Source of the DNA: Alkalimarinus coralli
Lineage (GTDB): Bacteria; Pseudomonadota; Gammaproteobacteria; Pseudomonadales; Oleiphilaceae
Assembly (NCBI RefSeq): GCF_023650515.1
Contig: NZ_CP096016.1
Location: forward strand, 2,256,001 to 2,320,000
Direction: 5' to 3'
Length of the DNA: 64,000 nt
Below, in pieces: positions 44,842 to 54,961 of the stretch (position 1 is its first letter; each line of letters begins with the position of its first letter). The notes below the pieces were generated by a model. That model did no database searches, was not told where the DNA came from, and saw nothing but the letters and a program-made list of their open reading frames with translations. The position numbers and the translations under genes were made by a program.

Positions 44842-45543
44842 TTATTCCACTCCAGTAATTCGGCGATCTTTACCATAAATGAACTGAGCAGACCGATAGT
44901 CAGGCTTATTGGCAACGTCTTCAAGACGAGTCAATGAGTAAAAAGGAATATCTATCAACAGCATGTTAACTAACCAGTCGGGAATATTACCACCGGGCTC
45001 TGTATGCTGAACCCAAGTAATTTTGGTTTCAAACTGGTTGATTGGCTTCAGAAAATAGCGGATCGTCATTTTCTTTAGCCGAACATTGTCTGATTCGGGA
45101 ACATACCCCTCAACCGCATCCAAAAATATACTGATTTCACCGGTCTCAGCATTTTCAATGGTCGAAACATGATTAACATAATCACGATCATCAGCAGGCC
45201 AAGGCAGATCATTAACACCATATTGAAATGCTTCCTGAAAGGTTTCCCCTTCCAGCGTTTCAGCATTAATACACCCCTGAACCCAGTCAGCACAGGTTCG
45301 CTCATCTTTCATAACTTTAACGATGCTACTGACCGAAGCCGACATAACTGTCTGCCCCATAAATGCTTTGATGTCCGACCCTTCAACATCCTTAAAATAG
45401 ACTTGAATATCGTCCTGATCTTTCTGCAGCTCCCATTCAGGATCATTAGGATCAAGCACAACATCAGCTCCAACACATGAATAACTTGCCAGCGAAAAAA
45501 CCACGGCTAGAGCCAAAGAAGAAATAACGTGAACCCGTTTCAT
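44842..45543 (-). CDS. Exported START-domain protein
   Basis: A protein of about 233 residues with a signal peptide (MKRVHVISSLALAVVFSLAS ending near CVGA). A START lipid-binding-type domain follows: WELQKDQDDIQVYFKDVEGSDIKAFMGQTVMSASVSSIVKVMKDERTCADWVQGC, DYVNHVSTIENAETGEISIFLDAVEGYVPESDNVRL, TKITWVQHTEPGGNIPDWLVNMLLIDIPFYSLTRL. Probably a periplasmic lipid-binding protein. The start at MKRVHV is set by AAGGGG six bases upstream. It is monocistronic. A MITE-like repeat lies immediately upstream. Confidence 0.83.
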   Translation of the reverse strand: MKRVHVISSLALAVVFSLASYSCVGADVVLDPNDPEWELQKDQDDIQVYFKDVEGSDIKAFMGQTVMSASVSSIVKVMKDERTCADWVQGCINAETLEGETFQEAFQYGVNDLPWPADDRDYVNHVSTIENAETGEISIFLDAVEGYVPESDNVRLKKMTIRYFLKPINQFETKITWVQHTEPGGNIPDWLVNMLLIDIPFYSLTRLEDVANKPDYRSAQFIYGKDRRITGVE

Positions 45544-45557
45544 TAACACCCCTTACA

Positions 45558-45709
45558 TTTAAAGAGAGTTTTGCACGACTACTGCGCTTACAAATACAGC
45601 GTTAAAAAATGACTCAAAATGCTCATTTATAGATCATAAACTGCGCTTTTTCGTCATGTTTTGCCTTGTCTTTGATTCGCTCATAACGTCGTGCAAAGCT
45701 CTCTTAAAG
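45558..45709. repeat. MITE-like element with ~20-bp imperfect terminal inverted repeats
   Basis: The left arm contains GAGAGTTTTGCACGAC and the right arm, read on the opposite strand, contains GAGAGCTTTGCACGAC; each is preceded by a TTTAA(A) stretch. The interior of about 108 bases is AT-rich with no open frame and has the sub-repeat ACTGCGCTT twice. Size and structure resemble a small non-autonomous transposable element. It also takes up most of the 356-base gap between the START and HDOD genes, and the remaining ~190 bases show nothing else. Confidence 0.5.
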
Positions 45710-45899
45710 ATTAAAAGATCACTCTCAGTCCAGCCAAAGACCCATCGTAACTATTGGTACAATCTAACACATAATGACGGTATATTGACGAAAATGACAC
45801 CTATAGTGTTAACTTGATTCTGAATTATGATGCTAAAGGCCGGATAAATTAGCTAAACTATTGTGTAAGCAGCAGACCCACTTCACCGAGACATTATTG

Positions 45900-46811
45900 A
45901 TGCCAATAAACCGCGACCAATTGATCGAAATGGTCGATAAAATCCCCACATTTCAAGAGAGCGTTCATCGCATACTGGCGTTAACCACAAGCCCTGACTG
46001 CGCGGCAAAAGACTTGGTGCAAGTGATTGAGCATGACCCGATACTCACCATAAAAGTGTTGAAGCTTGTAAATTCAGCCTACTTTGGATTATCTCAAGAA
46101 GTCACATCAGTCAATCATTCGGTCGTCTACGTCGGCATTAATACAATAAAGAACGTAGCGATTAGCGTGGCTACGACAGGGGCACTGCCCAAAAATAACA
46201 AGGCTGGCTTAAATATGAACCGCTTTTGGGCTCATTCCCTGGCTGTAGGTGTTATTGCAAAGCTACTGGCTGAAAATAAAGGCGTTGGAAAAAACGAGCA
46301 GGCAAATTACTTTGTTGGCGGGTTACTCCACGATATCGGCAAAGTACTTTTCGCTCACTTTATCCCCGCAGAGTATCAAGCGGTACTGCATAAAGCGGAG
46401 TCGGAGAATATATCACTGCATCTGGCTGAAAAGGAGCTACTGGGCTTCGACCATAGCGAGATTGGAGCCATGGTAGCCCAGAAATGGCAATTGCCAGCCG
46501 ACCTCATCGACAGTATTAAGAGCCATCACAGATTAGGAAAACAAGATAGCCAACACTGCCCGCTTTCGCTCGCCATCTATGCAGCAAACCAAACGGCCCA
46601 CTATATTGAACTGACAAAAGAGGCCTCAGAAAGTGAGGCTGAAAATTTACTTGCTCAGGCAGCAAAAATTGACCATGAGTTACCAGAGGCGGTCAAAGAG
46701 TGGCTAGGCTGGCCGTTATCTGAAGTCTGCAAATGGCTATCAAATTTGGACGATGAAATTGAAAAAGCACTTGCCTTTATCGACTTAAGCGAGGGGGAAC
46801 CCACTTCATGA
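45900..46811 (+). CDS. HDOD domain protein
   Basis: A protein of about 303 residues (MPINRDQLIEMVDKIPTFQESVHRILALT start). It carries an HDOD domain: VIEHDPILTIKVLKLVNSAYFGLSQEVTSVNHSVVYVGINTIKNVAISVAT, FWAHSLAVGVIAKLLAE, VGGLLHDIGKVLFAHFIP, LGFDHSEIGAMVAQKWQLP. The HD residues are present (HDIGK), but HDOD proteins generally lack the full metal site. They act as signalling or adaptor modules, often linked to c-di-GMP and motility. It overlaps the following MBL gene by 4 bases. The start is chosen from the family pattern since the ribosome site is weak. Confidence 0.87.
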   Translation: MPINRDQLIEMVDKIPTFQESVHRILALTTSPDCAAKDLVQVIEHDPILTIKVLKLVNSAYFGLSQEVTSVNHSVVYVGINTIKNVAISVATTGALPKNNKAGLNMNRFWAHSLAVGVIAKLLAENKGVGKNEQANYFVGGLLHDIGKVLFAHFIPAEYQAVLHKAESENISLHLAEKELLGFDHSEIGAMVAQKWQLPADLIDSIKSHHRLGKQDSQHCPLSLAIYAANQTAHYIELTKEASESEAENLLAQAAKIDHELPEAVKEWLGWPLSEVCKWLSNLDDEIEKALAFIDLSEGEPTS

Positions 46812-47689
46812 TTATTAACCTGCGTGGAGTAAGAGGTTCAATTCCGGTGCCAGGCAAGGACACCGTCAAATATGGCGGAAACACAACCTGTATCGAAATC
46901 ACAACCGACGAAGGTGACAAAATAATCATTGATGGCGGCAGTGGCATCCGCCCTCTTGGCAACGAGCTAATGAAACAGTTACCAGTTAGTTGCTCTATTT
47001 TTATAACCCATACCCACTGGGACCATATTCAAGGGCTACCATTTTTCCTGCCGCTATTCGTGCCTGGCAACAACATCGATATTTATGGATCGTTTGACCC
47101 GGTGTATATGAAGGATTTAAAAACCATCCTGGCACAGCAAATGGAGTATTGTTACTTTCCAGTTAGAGAAAGTGAGTTAAATGCCAACATTAGCTACAAC
47201 AACCTTAAAGAGGGAGAAGCAATAACCGTTGGCTCAGCGATAGTTACACCATTGCTTATAAACCACCCTGTTTTAAACTTTGGCTATAAAGTGGAATCTA
47301 ACGGCAAAAGTTTCTTTTTTACTGGCGACTACGAGCCGCCCCTGAATATTTATGAGCCGGAAGACGAAGCTTATGCAGAGTACCAGCGTCTTGTCGACCA
47401 GCAAAAGAAAATTCTGACTGACTTTATTCAAGGGGTCGACGTTGTGGTAGCCGATTGTCAGTACACCCGCGATGAATACCCAAGCAAGAAAGGTTGGGGA
47501 CACGGCACCCATGACTCATGCATTGAAATGGCGCGAGATGCAAACCTCGGCGCGCTCTACTTCACACACCATGACCCAACAAGAACAGATCAGGAGCTTG
47601 ATAGCATCTATGATGATGTGATGAGCAGAAGCGACCTCCCACCGACGAAGTTTTTTATCGCAATGGAAGGCACCGAGATTAAGCTCTAG
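46808..47689 (+). CDS. MBL-fold metallohydrolase
   Basis: A 293-residue metallo-beta-lactamase-fold protein: IINLRGVRGSIPVPGKDTVKYGGNTTCIEI at the start, metal site HTHWDHIQG, further ligands in LLINHPVLNFGYK, FFTGDYEPP, DVVVADCQYTRDEY, GHGTHDSCIEMA and LYFTHHDP. It resembles cyclic-nucleotide phosphodiesterase-like MBL proteins. Overlap with the HDOD gene suggests a two-protein signalling unit. Confidence 0.87.
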   Translation: MIINLRGVRGSIPVPGKDTVKYGGNTTCIEITTDEGDKIIIDGGSGIRPLGNELMKQLPVSCSIFITHTHWDHIQGLPFFLPLFVPGNNIDIYGSFDPVYMKDLKTILAQQMEYCYFPVRESELNANISYNNLKEGEAITVGSAIVTPLLINHPVLNFGYKVESNGKSFFFTGDYEPPLNIYEPEDEAYAEYQRLVDQQKKILTDFIQGVDVVVADCQYTRDEYPSKKGWGHGTHDSCIEMARDANLGALYFTHHDPTRTDQELDSIYDDVMSRSDLPPTKFFIAMEGTEIKL

Positions 47690-47744
47690 TCAATACGCCC
47701 TGTTAACGCAACCCATAGGCTACAATGCTCCACGCGACTGAGTA

Positions 47745-47793
47745 CTCCACCCTCTTGAATCCTCCACCCTCTTGAATCCTCCACCCTATTGAT
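47745..47793 (+). repeat. 17-bp tandem repeat, about three units
   Basis: CTCCACCCTCTTGAATC is present at 47745 and 47762, and a third diverged copy (CTCCACCCTATTGAT) begins at 47779. It lies 63 bases before the GST gene. Too short and regular for CRISPR; probably slippage-derived. Confidence 0.85.
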
Positions 47794-47855
47794 AGAAGCG
47801 TGAGATATAGCCTAGACTCTATTGGTCAGTCTGATAAACCTCAAAGGACTATTAT

Positions 47856-48485
47856 ATGATTACGGTATACGGCTACCCCCAAACACGTACCACCCGAGTA
47901 ACCTGGATGTTGGAAGAACTGGGACTCGACTATCAATTTAATTTTATCGACCTCATGAAAGGTGAAGGACGCTCAGCCTCATTCAGGGCAATAAACCCCG
48001 CAGGAAAGGTGCCTGCAATGTCAGATGACGATTTGGTCCTAACGGAGTCCGCTGCCATTTTAAGTTACTTGGGAGACAAATATGGCAGCGCACCACTGAT
48101 GCCAAGCCCTGGCAGCAAAGAGCGAGGCCATCATGACCAATGGGCATACTTTTCGATAGCTGAACTGGAACAGCCGTTGTGGGTCATCGGAAAGCACAAG
48201 TTCGCCTTGCCCAAAGAACGCAGAGTCGTAGAGATATTTGATACTGCTGCGTGGGAGTTTCAACAAGCACTAAAACTCCTTAGCCATGGTTTAGCGGATA
48301 AGGACTATATCTTAGGCTCAGATTTTAGTGCCGCCGATATATTAATTGGACATACACTATTCTGGGCGATCAGTTTTAAGCAACCTATCGAGCAGGAAAA
48401 CCTGAAGGCCTATATCGAGCGGTTGAAAGTTAGGCCTGCCAGGCTTGCAGCCATCGAGAAAGAGAGCGCTCTGGTAGCGCGTTAA
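47856..48485 (+). CDS. Glutathione S-transferase family protein
   Basis: A 209-residue GST: the thioredoxin-like N-terminal domain MITVYGYPQTRTTRVTWMLEELGLDYQFNFIDL with INPAGKVPAMSDDDLVLTESAAILSYLGDKYG, and the helical C-terminal domain (SFSIAELEQPLW-like stretch, ILGSDFSAADILIGHTLFWA). Likely detoxification or stress function. The ribosome site AAAGGA precedes the ATG. Monocistronic. Confidence 0.9.
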   Translation: MITVYGYPQTRTTRVTWMLEELGLDYQFNFIDLMKGEGRSASFRAINPAGKVPAMSDDDLVLTESAAILSYLGDKYGSAPLMPSPGSKERGHHDQWAYFSIAELEQPLWVIGKHKFALPKERRVVEIFDTAAWEFQQALKLLSHGLADKDYILGSDFSAADILIGHTLFWAISFKQPIEQENLKAYIERLKVRPARLAAIEKESALVAR

Positions 48486-48523
48486 TGGCGGCTAGCCAAA
48501 ATGCAGGTAAACATCAGCCTTCT

Positions 48524-48550
48524 TGCATAGGGAGGGGTACTCCCTGTGCA
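48524..48550. terminator. Hairpin between the GST and norF genes
   Basis: TGCA-T-AGGGAG and CTCCCT-G-TGCA pair with one mismatch around a 5-base loop, between two convergent genes. It may terminate the GST transcript; the plus-strand downstream sequence is TTAAAAG. Confidence 0.55.
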
Positions 48551-48566
48551 TTAAAAGTCAGAGTGC

Positions 48567-48824
48567 CTACAAAACCAGTGAAGCACCTACCGCAATAACG
48601 ATAAACAGTGTATAGCACTGCATCAACCCTCGCCAAAGCAACGGTGCGTTTTTCATTTCCATAAATATATCGATAATTTGCTGGTTCTTAATGAGTACGG
48701 TTAGCAGTACAAGAAAAACCAACAGCCCTTGTGGTAGCTGCAATGACCCCAGCCCTGCTGAGGTTAGTGTTAGCAAAATTAACAACAACCATGTTCCTGT
48801 TAGTTTTCGGTTGCTTAGCTGCAT
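48567..48824 (-). CDS. norF: NorF-like small membrane protein
   Basis: An 85-residue protein with two or three hydrophobic segments (LTGTWLLLILLTLTSAGLGSL, GLLVFLVLLTVLIKNQQIIDIFMEMKNAPLLWRGLM, YTLFIVIAVGASLVL), in the pattern of prokaryotic cytochrome oxidase subunit IV/NorF proteins. NorE and NorF are accessory proteins for full NO-reductase activity. The start at MQLSNRKL is set by GGAG five bases upstream and overlaps nothing essential; norE ends 11 bases before it. Confidence 0.8.
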   Translation of the reverse strand: MQLSNRKLTGTWLLLILLTLTSAGLGSLQLPQGLLVFLVLLTVLIKNQQIIDIFMEMKNAPLLWRGLMQCYTLFIVIAVGASLVL

Positions 48825-48835
48825 CGTTACTCCAA

Positions 48836-49408
48836 TCACTTAATCACGTAAATCAACGGAAATAGAACAACCCACACCATATCCACCATGTGCCAATAAG
48901 ACGCACCGGTTTCAACGCCCGTTATATCGTCGCTATAACCACCTTTTTTAGCTTTATTAGCAACCACAATAAGTATCACGATCCCCATCAAGACATGCAT
49001 AAAGTGGAAAAAAGTAATGAAGAAATAAAGGGTATAAAAAAGGTTTGTTCTCAGGTTGTAACCCAGTGCCATTAAGTCCTGATATTCCAGAAGCTTAGTA
49101 ACAATATAGATTGAGGCCACCGCTATACCCATCCATATCCACTGGGCAGATTTTGCCAATTCCCCCTTCGACGCAAAGAACACAGCCCTGGCAACAAAGT
49201 AACTACTGGTAATCAACGATATTGTATTGATTAACCCCATTAATGGGTGCAGGGTCTTCTGCCCTTCTGCAAACATCTCCACGTTCATTGTCTTGGAAAT
49301 CGAGAAGACTAAAAAGAGCGCTGCGAATACCGTTAATTCGGCCAATATAAAAATCCAGATCGCCAAATCACCGGGAAGCCGTTTTTGACTAGCTACAATA
49401 TTACTCAA
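48836..49408 (-). CDS. norE: NorE-like cytochrome c oxidase subunit III family protein
   Basis: A 190-residue membrane protein with five hydrophobic segments in the cytochrome oxidase subunit III/NorE pattern: LPGDLAIWIFILAELTVFAALFLVFSI, MGLINTISLITSSYFVARAVFFA, WIWMGIAVASIYIVTKLLEY, NLFYTLYFFITFFHFMHVLMGIVILIVV, GASYWHMVDMVWVVLFPLIYVIK. It is an accessory protein for NO reductase. It is followed directly by norF and forms a two-gene operon. The 154 bases upstream contain a palindromic repeat fragment. Confidence 0.87.
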   Translation of the reverse strand: MSNIVASQKRLPGDLAIWIFILAELTVFAALFLVFSISKTMNVEMFAEGQKTLHPLMGLINTISLITSSYFVARAVFFASKGELAKSAQWIWMGIAVASIYIVTKLLEYQDLMALGYNLRTNLFYTLYFFITFFHFMHVLMGIVILIVVANKAKKGGYSDDITGVETGASYWHMVDMVWVVLFPLIYVIK

Positions 49409-49483
49409 TCAAACCTCCTAAAATAAAAACACTCACCCATAATAGCCTGTTCCTAACGAAAGACCACCCAGAAAAGTCACGAT

Positions 49484-49509
49484 GTCATCCTCGCGAAGGC
49501 GGGAATGAC
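49484..49509. repeat. Dispersed palindromic repeat (GTCAT...ATGAC type)
   Basis: A 26-base imperfect palindrome with arms GTCATCCTCGC and GCGGGAATGAC, matching the well-known bacterial intergenic repeat built on GTCATTCCCGC. It lies between norE and norD. Confidence 0.7.
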
Positions 49510-49562
49510 TACGGAGCCGATATCTATCTGTTTCTTAACATATTGTACGTTGCGCCTAACCA

Positions 49563-51392
49563 CTACTGAGTTAAATTAACATACAGCCGAGGGAGTTCAT
49601 TCGGAAGCTGCTGCGGGTCCTTTATAACGACAAATGCGTTGTTGCCGAATATATAAGGTAAGTACTCATCCGCTTCATCATCAATCGTGACGCAGAAAGG
49701 CTGCAATCCAAGGCGCTTCGCTTCAATGATCGCCATACGAGTATCTTCAATACCGTAACGCCCTTCATAACAGTCAAGATCATTTGGTTTACCGTCAGTC
49801 AGAATCAGCAGCACGCGTTGATGACTTTTCTCTACTGATAGTACCTTCGTGGCCTGGCGAATCGCCGTCCCCATTCGAGTATAGTAGCCGGGTTTAAGTG
49901 CCTGAATTCGCCCTCGCACAGTGTCTCCATATCGCTCATTAAAGTTCTTGATCATATTAAACCGCACATGATCTCTACGGCGAGAGGAGAATCCATATAG
50001 CGCAAACCGGTCTCCTGTCGACGAAAGCGCCTCTGAAAAAAGCTGCAAACTGTCATGTATTACATCAATAACGCGCTGCTCATTGTTGATGTAAGTGTCC
50101 GTTGAAAGCGACAAGTCAGCCAACATCAAGCACGACAAATCTCTGACCTGAGCTGAAAAGGAGCGATACAATCGAGGGTCGGCATTAACCTGTCCCTGAC
50201 TGCGCATGCTACAAAAGTCTTGCCACGCATCCATATCAACTTCTTCACCATCCACCTGACGATTTAGCCAGCTTCTCACGGGCTTTAAGTTACTAAATTG
50301 CCGGCGCAACTTAACAGCACTCGACCTTAAATGAGTGGGCAGTTCAGCGGGCGTGGCATCATCTGCAATCACTGGCAGCAGGCAACAGTGGTTATCAAAA
50401 TACCGGTTTTTGCGATAGTCCCACTCGGGCAGCAATATGCCATCACCCAAAATAAGATCATCACTGTCAGCTGATGGCAGATCCAAGTCAAACTTAATAC
50501 TGGACGACGCCGCCTTTCGATCCCTCGATAAGCTCAGAACATCCAGGTCGTCCGCAACGCTTTCTGCATCATCCTCTTTTGTGTCATCACCGGCCCTGTC
50601 AACCGGCACAAACTCAGACCATGAAAACAGGTTCTCTAACCTGAAAACCATTAATCCGCTATTCTTGTTGTAGGCATCCTGCCTTTCCGCCTTTTTACGC
50701 TTGCTCTTGCGTTTACCGGATTTACTATCGGAACTATCAGCATCGGGGTCATCAGCAATCATCCCTTCCGTTTCACCTCCAACACCCCCAGATGGGTACA
50801 ACCAGAGATAAACCGGCATTGGTGCATATTTGGCAGGCGGTAAAAGCCTTTCGCAACCAGGATCAAGTATTGCGCGCTGTATTGCCTTTTCTTGGGTGGC
50901 ATCTGCCGTAGATAGCTGTTCCGGCCTTGGTCTCAGGCGGATAAAAGCCTTGGCCAACTCATGATAAATGGTATTAAGTCCACGAAACCTGGCAAGTACC
51001 GAGGCTGTGAGCCGTTGGTTATCGACAAACCAGCTTTCAAATTCATCACTCTGTTGCGATGCCAAAGCACTAAGCCAAATATAAAGCTTCCGGTTTAACT
51101 CTTTGTCAGGAAACAACGCCAAGCGCTCTGGCAGGCGCAAAGTTTCGCCGTCTTTCCAAGCTAGCTCCACTTGGTTATGGGCACTGGCGACCTTTTGTAG
51201 AAAACTTCGGCGAGTGTAGTAATCTCGCGGTGTTGCAGCTTCGATTCGCAGCCCAGGGTCTCCCCCTAGAGCACGAAAGAGAATGCTAATAGTGAGTTGC
51301 TGCTCCTTTAAATAAACGGCTGCATCAGGAAAATCTGTACGGGCCTTGCGAGTAATAAACTCATGCCACTTAATACCTACATACTCTTCCAT
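49563..51392 (-). CDS. norD: NorD, VWA-domain protein for NO reductase activation
   Basis: A 609-residue protein. It begins MEEYVGIKWHEFITRKARTDFPDAAVYLKEQQLTIS, as in NorD. A highly charged low-complexity insert (about 215-250, KSGKRKSKRKKAERQ) follows. The C-terminal von Willebrand factor A domain (about 395-609) has the metal site in LADLSLSTDTY and continues with GYYTRMGTAIRQATKVLSVEKSHQRVLLILTDGKPND. NorD works with the AAA ATPase NorQ/NirQ to insert the non-haem iron of NorB. No norQ is found in the window. It is separated from the Fe-S gene by 265 bases. Confidence 0.92.
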   Translation of the reverse strand: MEEYVGIKWHEFITRKARTDFPDAAVYLKEQQLTISILFRALGGDPGLRIEAATPRDYYTRRSFLQKVASAHNQVELAWKDGETLRLPERLALFPDKELNRKLYIWLSALASQQSDEFESWFVDNQRLTASVLARFRGLNTIYHELAKAFIRLRPRPEQLSTADATQEKAIQRAILDPGCERLLPPAKYAPMPVYLWLYPSGGVGGETEGMIADDPDADSSDSKSGKRKSKRKKAERQDAYNKNSGLMVFRLENLFSWSEFVPVDRAGDDTKEDDAESVADDLDVLSLSRDRKAASSSIKFDLDLPSADSDDLILGDGILLPEWDYRKNRYFDNHCCLLPVIADDATPAELPTHLRSSAVKLRRQFSNLKPVRSWLNRQVDGEEVDMDAWQDFCSMRSQGQVNADPRLYRSFSAQVRDLSCLMLADLSLSTDTYINNEQRVIDVIHDSLQLFSEALSSTGDRFALYGFSSRRRDHVRFNMIKNFNERYGDTVRGRIQALKPGYYTRMGTAIRQATKVLSVEKSHQRVLLILTDGKPNDLDCYEGRYGIEDTRMAIIEAKRLGLQPFCVTIDDEADEYLPYIFGNNAFVVIKDPQQLPNELPRLYVNLTQ

Positions 51393-51446
51393 CTACGTTA
51401 CCTGACCCGTTTATACATAACATTATTTTGAAGAACGACTAACACT

Positions 51447-51553
51447 TATAGGGTGTGCTTGCGCACCATTCGTTCACTTACATCACTACTAAACTGTTAA
51501 GTGAGTATCTTACAGGAGTTTGAACACAAGCCGGTGCGCAAGCGCACCCTATA
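51447..51553. repeat. Paired inverted REP-like repeat (BIME-like)
   Basis: The core GGGTGTGCTTGCGCACC at 51451 and its inverted, nearly identical copy GGTGCGCAAGCGCACCC at 51533 (each flanked by TATA) enclose 65 bases. A second nested inverted pair, TCACTTA (51474) and TAAGTGA (51498), lies inside. The same core is at 18297. The pair occupies most of the 265-base gap upstream of norD; no gene is visible. Confidence 0.72.
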
Positions 51554-51657
51554 CAAAACACGGGTAATTGGATAATCACAAACATTGGGCGTAATTTGTC
51601 ATTTTTAGCCCAAAATATCCTTGATTTAAGACAGGCTCTGCTATCAATGTGATTGGA

Positions 51658-52581
51658 CTATTTTTTTGATTTTGATGTTTCAATCGAAACCATGGGAATC
51701 AGCGACGTCTGTTTGGTTTTTTCACCTTCGTCCCACGCTAACAGACTGCCATCAGGGTTATCTTTTTGAACCTCGACACACGCACTAATACACTGTGCAC
51801 ACTGCGTGCAGGTAAATTTGCTTCTTTTAAAGCTGCGCACAGGTAAGCGCATGGGGCATGCTTCTTCGCAATCTTTATCGCAACCTTTACAGAGTGAGGC
51901 CCGCTCGCGATCAAACTCCACGACCATAGACTTTGGATTCATCATCCAAAACAAACTCTGAAACACACCAACTGCACAGCCATATTTGCAGAACAGGTGC
52001 CTGGCAAAAACAAAGTCAATGGTAAACGCTAACGTCGCTACGCATAGAAAAATAGTCTCCCCACGAGATAAATCAAAATTCACCAAATCAATATAGAGAA
52101 GGATGGGTGGAAGCAAATACGAAAGCAGCCCTAGCGCCCATGAAAATGCAATAGTGACACTCACCAGAACAATTAACGACCAATCGGCAACAGTACCTTT
52201 AGCGGACTCAGGCTTGGCCTTTTCCCATATCGTAACCTTACCGGTGCGCTTATGCATTAGGTCATTAATGGTCTCTACCACCGAAAAGTGAGGGCACAAC
52301 CATCCACAGTATATTCTTCCCCACTTCCAGAAAATGAAAATACCGATGGAAATAATCGCTATAAGCGGCAATACGAATCTAAAGAGTATTCTTAAACCTG
52401 TGTCGAGTGGCGTGCCACTTAGCACCCAGCTCTTAGTAATATCGAGACTTAACGCCTGTCCTAAGATAACAAAATGAGTTTCAGTAAGGTCAAAGCGGAA
52501 GATATCCAACACAGGAGCCAGCAAAAACAGAAAAAAGAATGCTGTACGGGTAATAAGACGGTTACGTTGAAGATTTTTCAT
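51658..52581 (-). CDS. NapH/CcoG-like membrane 4Fe-4S protein of the nor cluster
   Basis: A 307-residue membrane protein with about five membrane segments. Cysteine motifs are CGWLCPHFSVVETIND, CKYGCAVGVFQS and, near the C-terminus, a double ferredoxin-like set (CKGCDKDCEEACP and CTQCAQCISAC). It resembles NapH and the Fe-S halves of NosR/CcoG, which carry electrons or help metal-site assembly. It lies between norB and norD, where norQ would often be. Function in NO reduction is inferred from position. Confidence 0.85.
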   Translation of the reverse strand: MKNLQRNRLITRTAFFFLFLLAPVLDIFRFDLTETHFVILGQALSLDITKSWVLSGTPLDTGLRILFRFVLPLIAIISIGIFIFWKWGRIYCGWLCPHFSVVETINDLMHKRTGKVTIWEKAKPESAKGTVADWSLIVLVSVTIAFSWALGLLSYLLPPILLYIDLVNFDLSRGETIFLCVATLAFTIDFVFARHLFCKYGCAVGVFQSLFWMMNPKSMVVEFDRERASLCKGCDKDCEEACPMRLPVRSFKRSKFTCTQCAQCISACVEVQKDNPDGSLLAWDEGEKTKQTSLIPMVSIETSKSKK

Positions 52582-52631
52582 CTATCCACCCTATTCCGGT
52601 AAGATGAAGCCTTTACATTAAAAATAGAACG

Positions 52632-52723
52632 AAAAAGGCGACCTTCAAACCTTGGTTTTTAAGCCGCCTTTTTTGGTAACAGGGCTGTTTCGCCGCCCTT
52701 TCAGGCTATTTGACTGAAAGGGC
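52632..52723. terminator. Two hairpins after norB
   Basis: Hairpin one, 52632-52674, pairs AAAAAGGCG with CGCCTTTTT and carries a T-run on both strands, so it works bidirectionally. Hairpin two, 52695-52723, pairs GCCCTTTCAG with CTGAAAGGGC around a 9-base loop but lacks a T-run. Together they should end the norCB transcript before the Fe-S gene. Confidence 0.7.
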
Positions 52724-52753
52724 AAAAACCCCAACAGCCATGCCTGGACTATT

Positions 52754-54602
<1,849 letters not shown>

Positions 54603-54684
54603 TTCGATGCTCTCCTTCGTTATTAGCAATTGTTGTCAGCAATTGAGTGCACGCTAAAGGTACGCGTCCACAGATTTAAAACCC

Positions 54685-54698
54685 TTGATTTTGGTCAA
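54685..54698 (-). promoter_or_regulatory. FNR/DNR-type box before norC
   Basis: The plus strand reads TTGATTTTGGTCAA, i.e. TTGAT-N4-GTCAA, one base from the FNR/DNR palindrome TTGAT-N4-ATCAA. Its centre is about 90 bases before the norC start, which fits a -41.5 activator position with a short leader. The bound regulator is probably a DNR/NnrR-type NO sensor or FNR. Confidence 0.75.
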
Positions 54699-54881
54699 CC
54701 TTATAATTTTAAAAAAAGTTTTTTTCACAAAAACCACCTCCCGATACTTACTTCTATCTAATCAAACACAAGACATACTTATTTATAGGTATTAGCAACT
54801 TATATTCAAAAACACATAAACCATAACCCAGATCAATCTTTTATCAATTAGGTTTTTGATTTTTAACTCTCATTATTTCTC

Positions 54882-54895
54882 TTGATGAGAGTCAA
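54882..54895 (+). promoter_or_regulatory. FNR/DNR-type box before nirS
   Basis: TTGATGAGAGTCAA has exactly the same TTGAT-N4-GTCAA form as the norC box. Its centre is 73 bases before the nirS start, consistent with a -41.5 activator site. The rest of the 359-base divergent norC-nirS region is AT-rich and holds no gene. Confidence 0.8.
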
Positions 54896-54961
54896 GGTTT
54901 GTAATTCCTTAGAGGCATAACTTTACTTCCGACAATTAGTCCTTGAAGGGAGACGTCATCA

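Noticed and set aside
47745-47793. CRISPR array
   Set aside because: The repeats are directly adjacent without spacers and only three in number; no cas genes are in the window.
52695-52723. Stand-alone intrinsic terminator of norB
   Set aside because: The stem is good, but on the minus strand the T-run comes before it, not after; the neighbouring hairpin at 52632 fits better, so both are listed together.
54830-54852. A further FNR-like box (GATCAATCTTTTATCAAT) before nirS
   Set aside because: It has a right half site only and no TTGAT at correct spacing, so it does not meet the pattern of the three accepted boxes.
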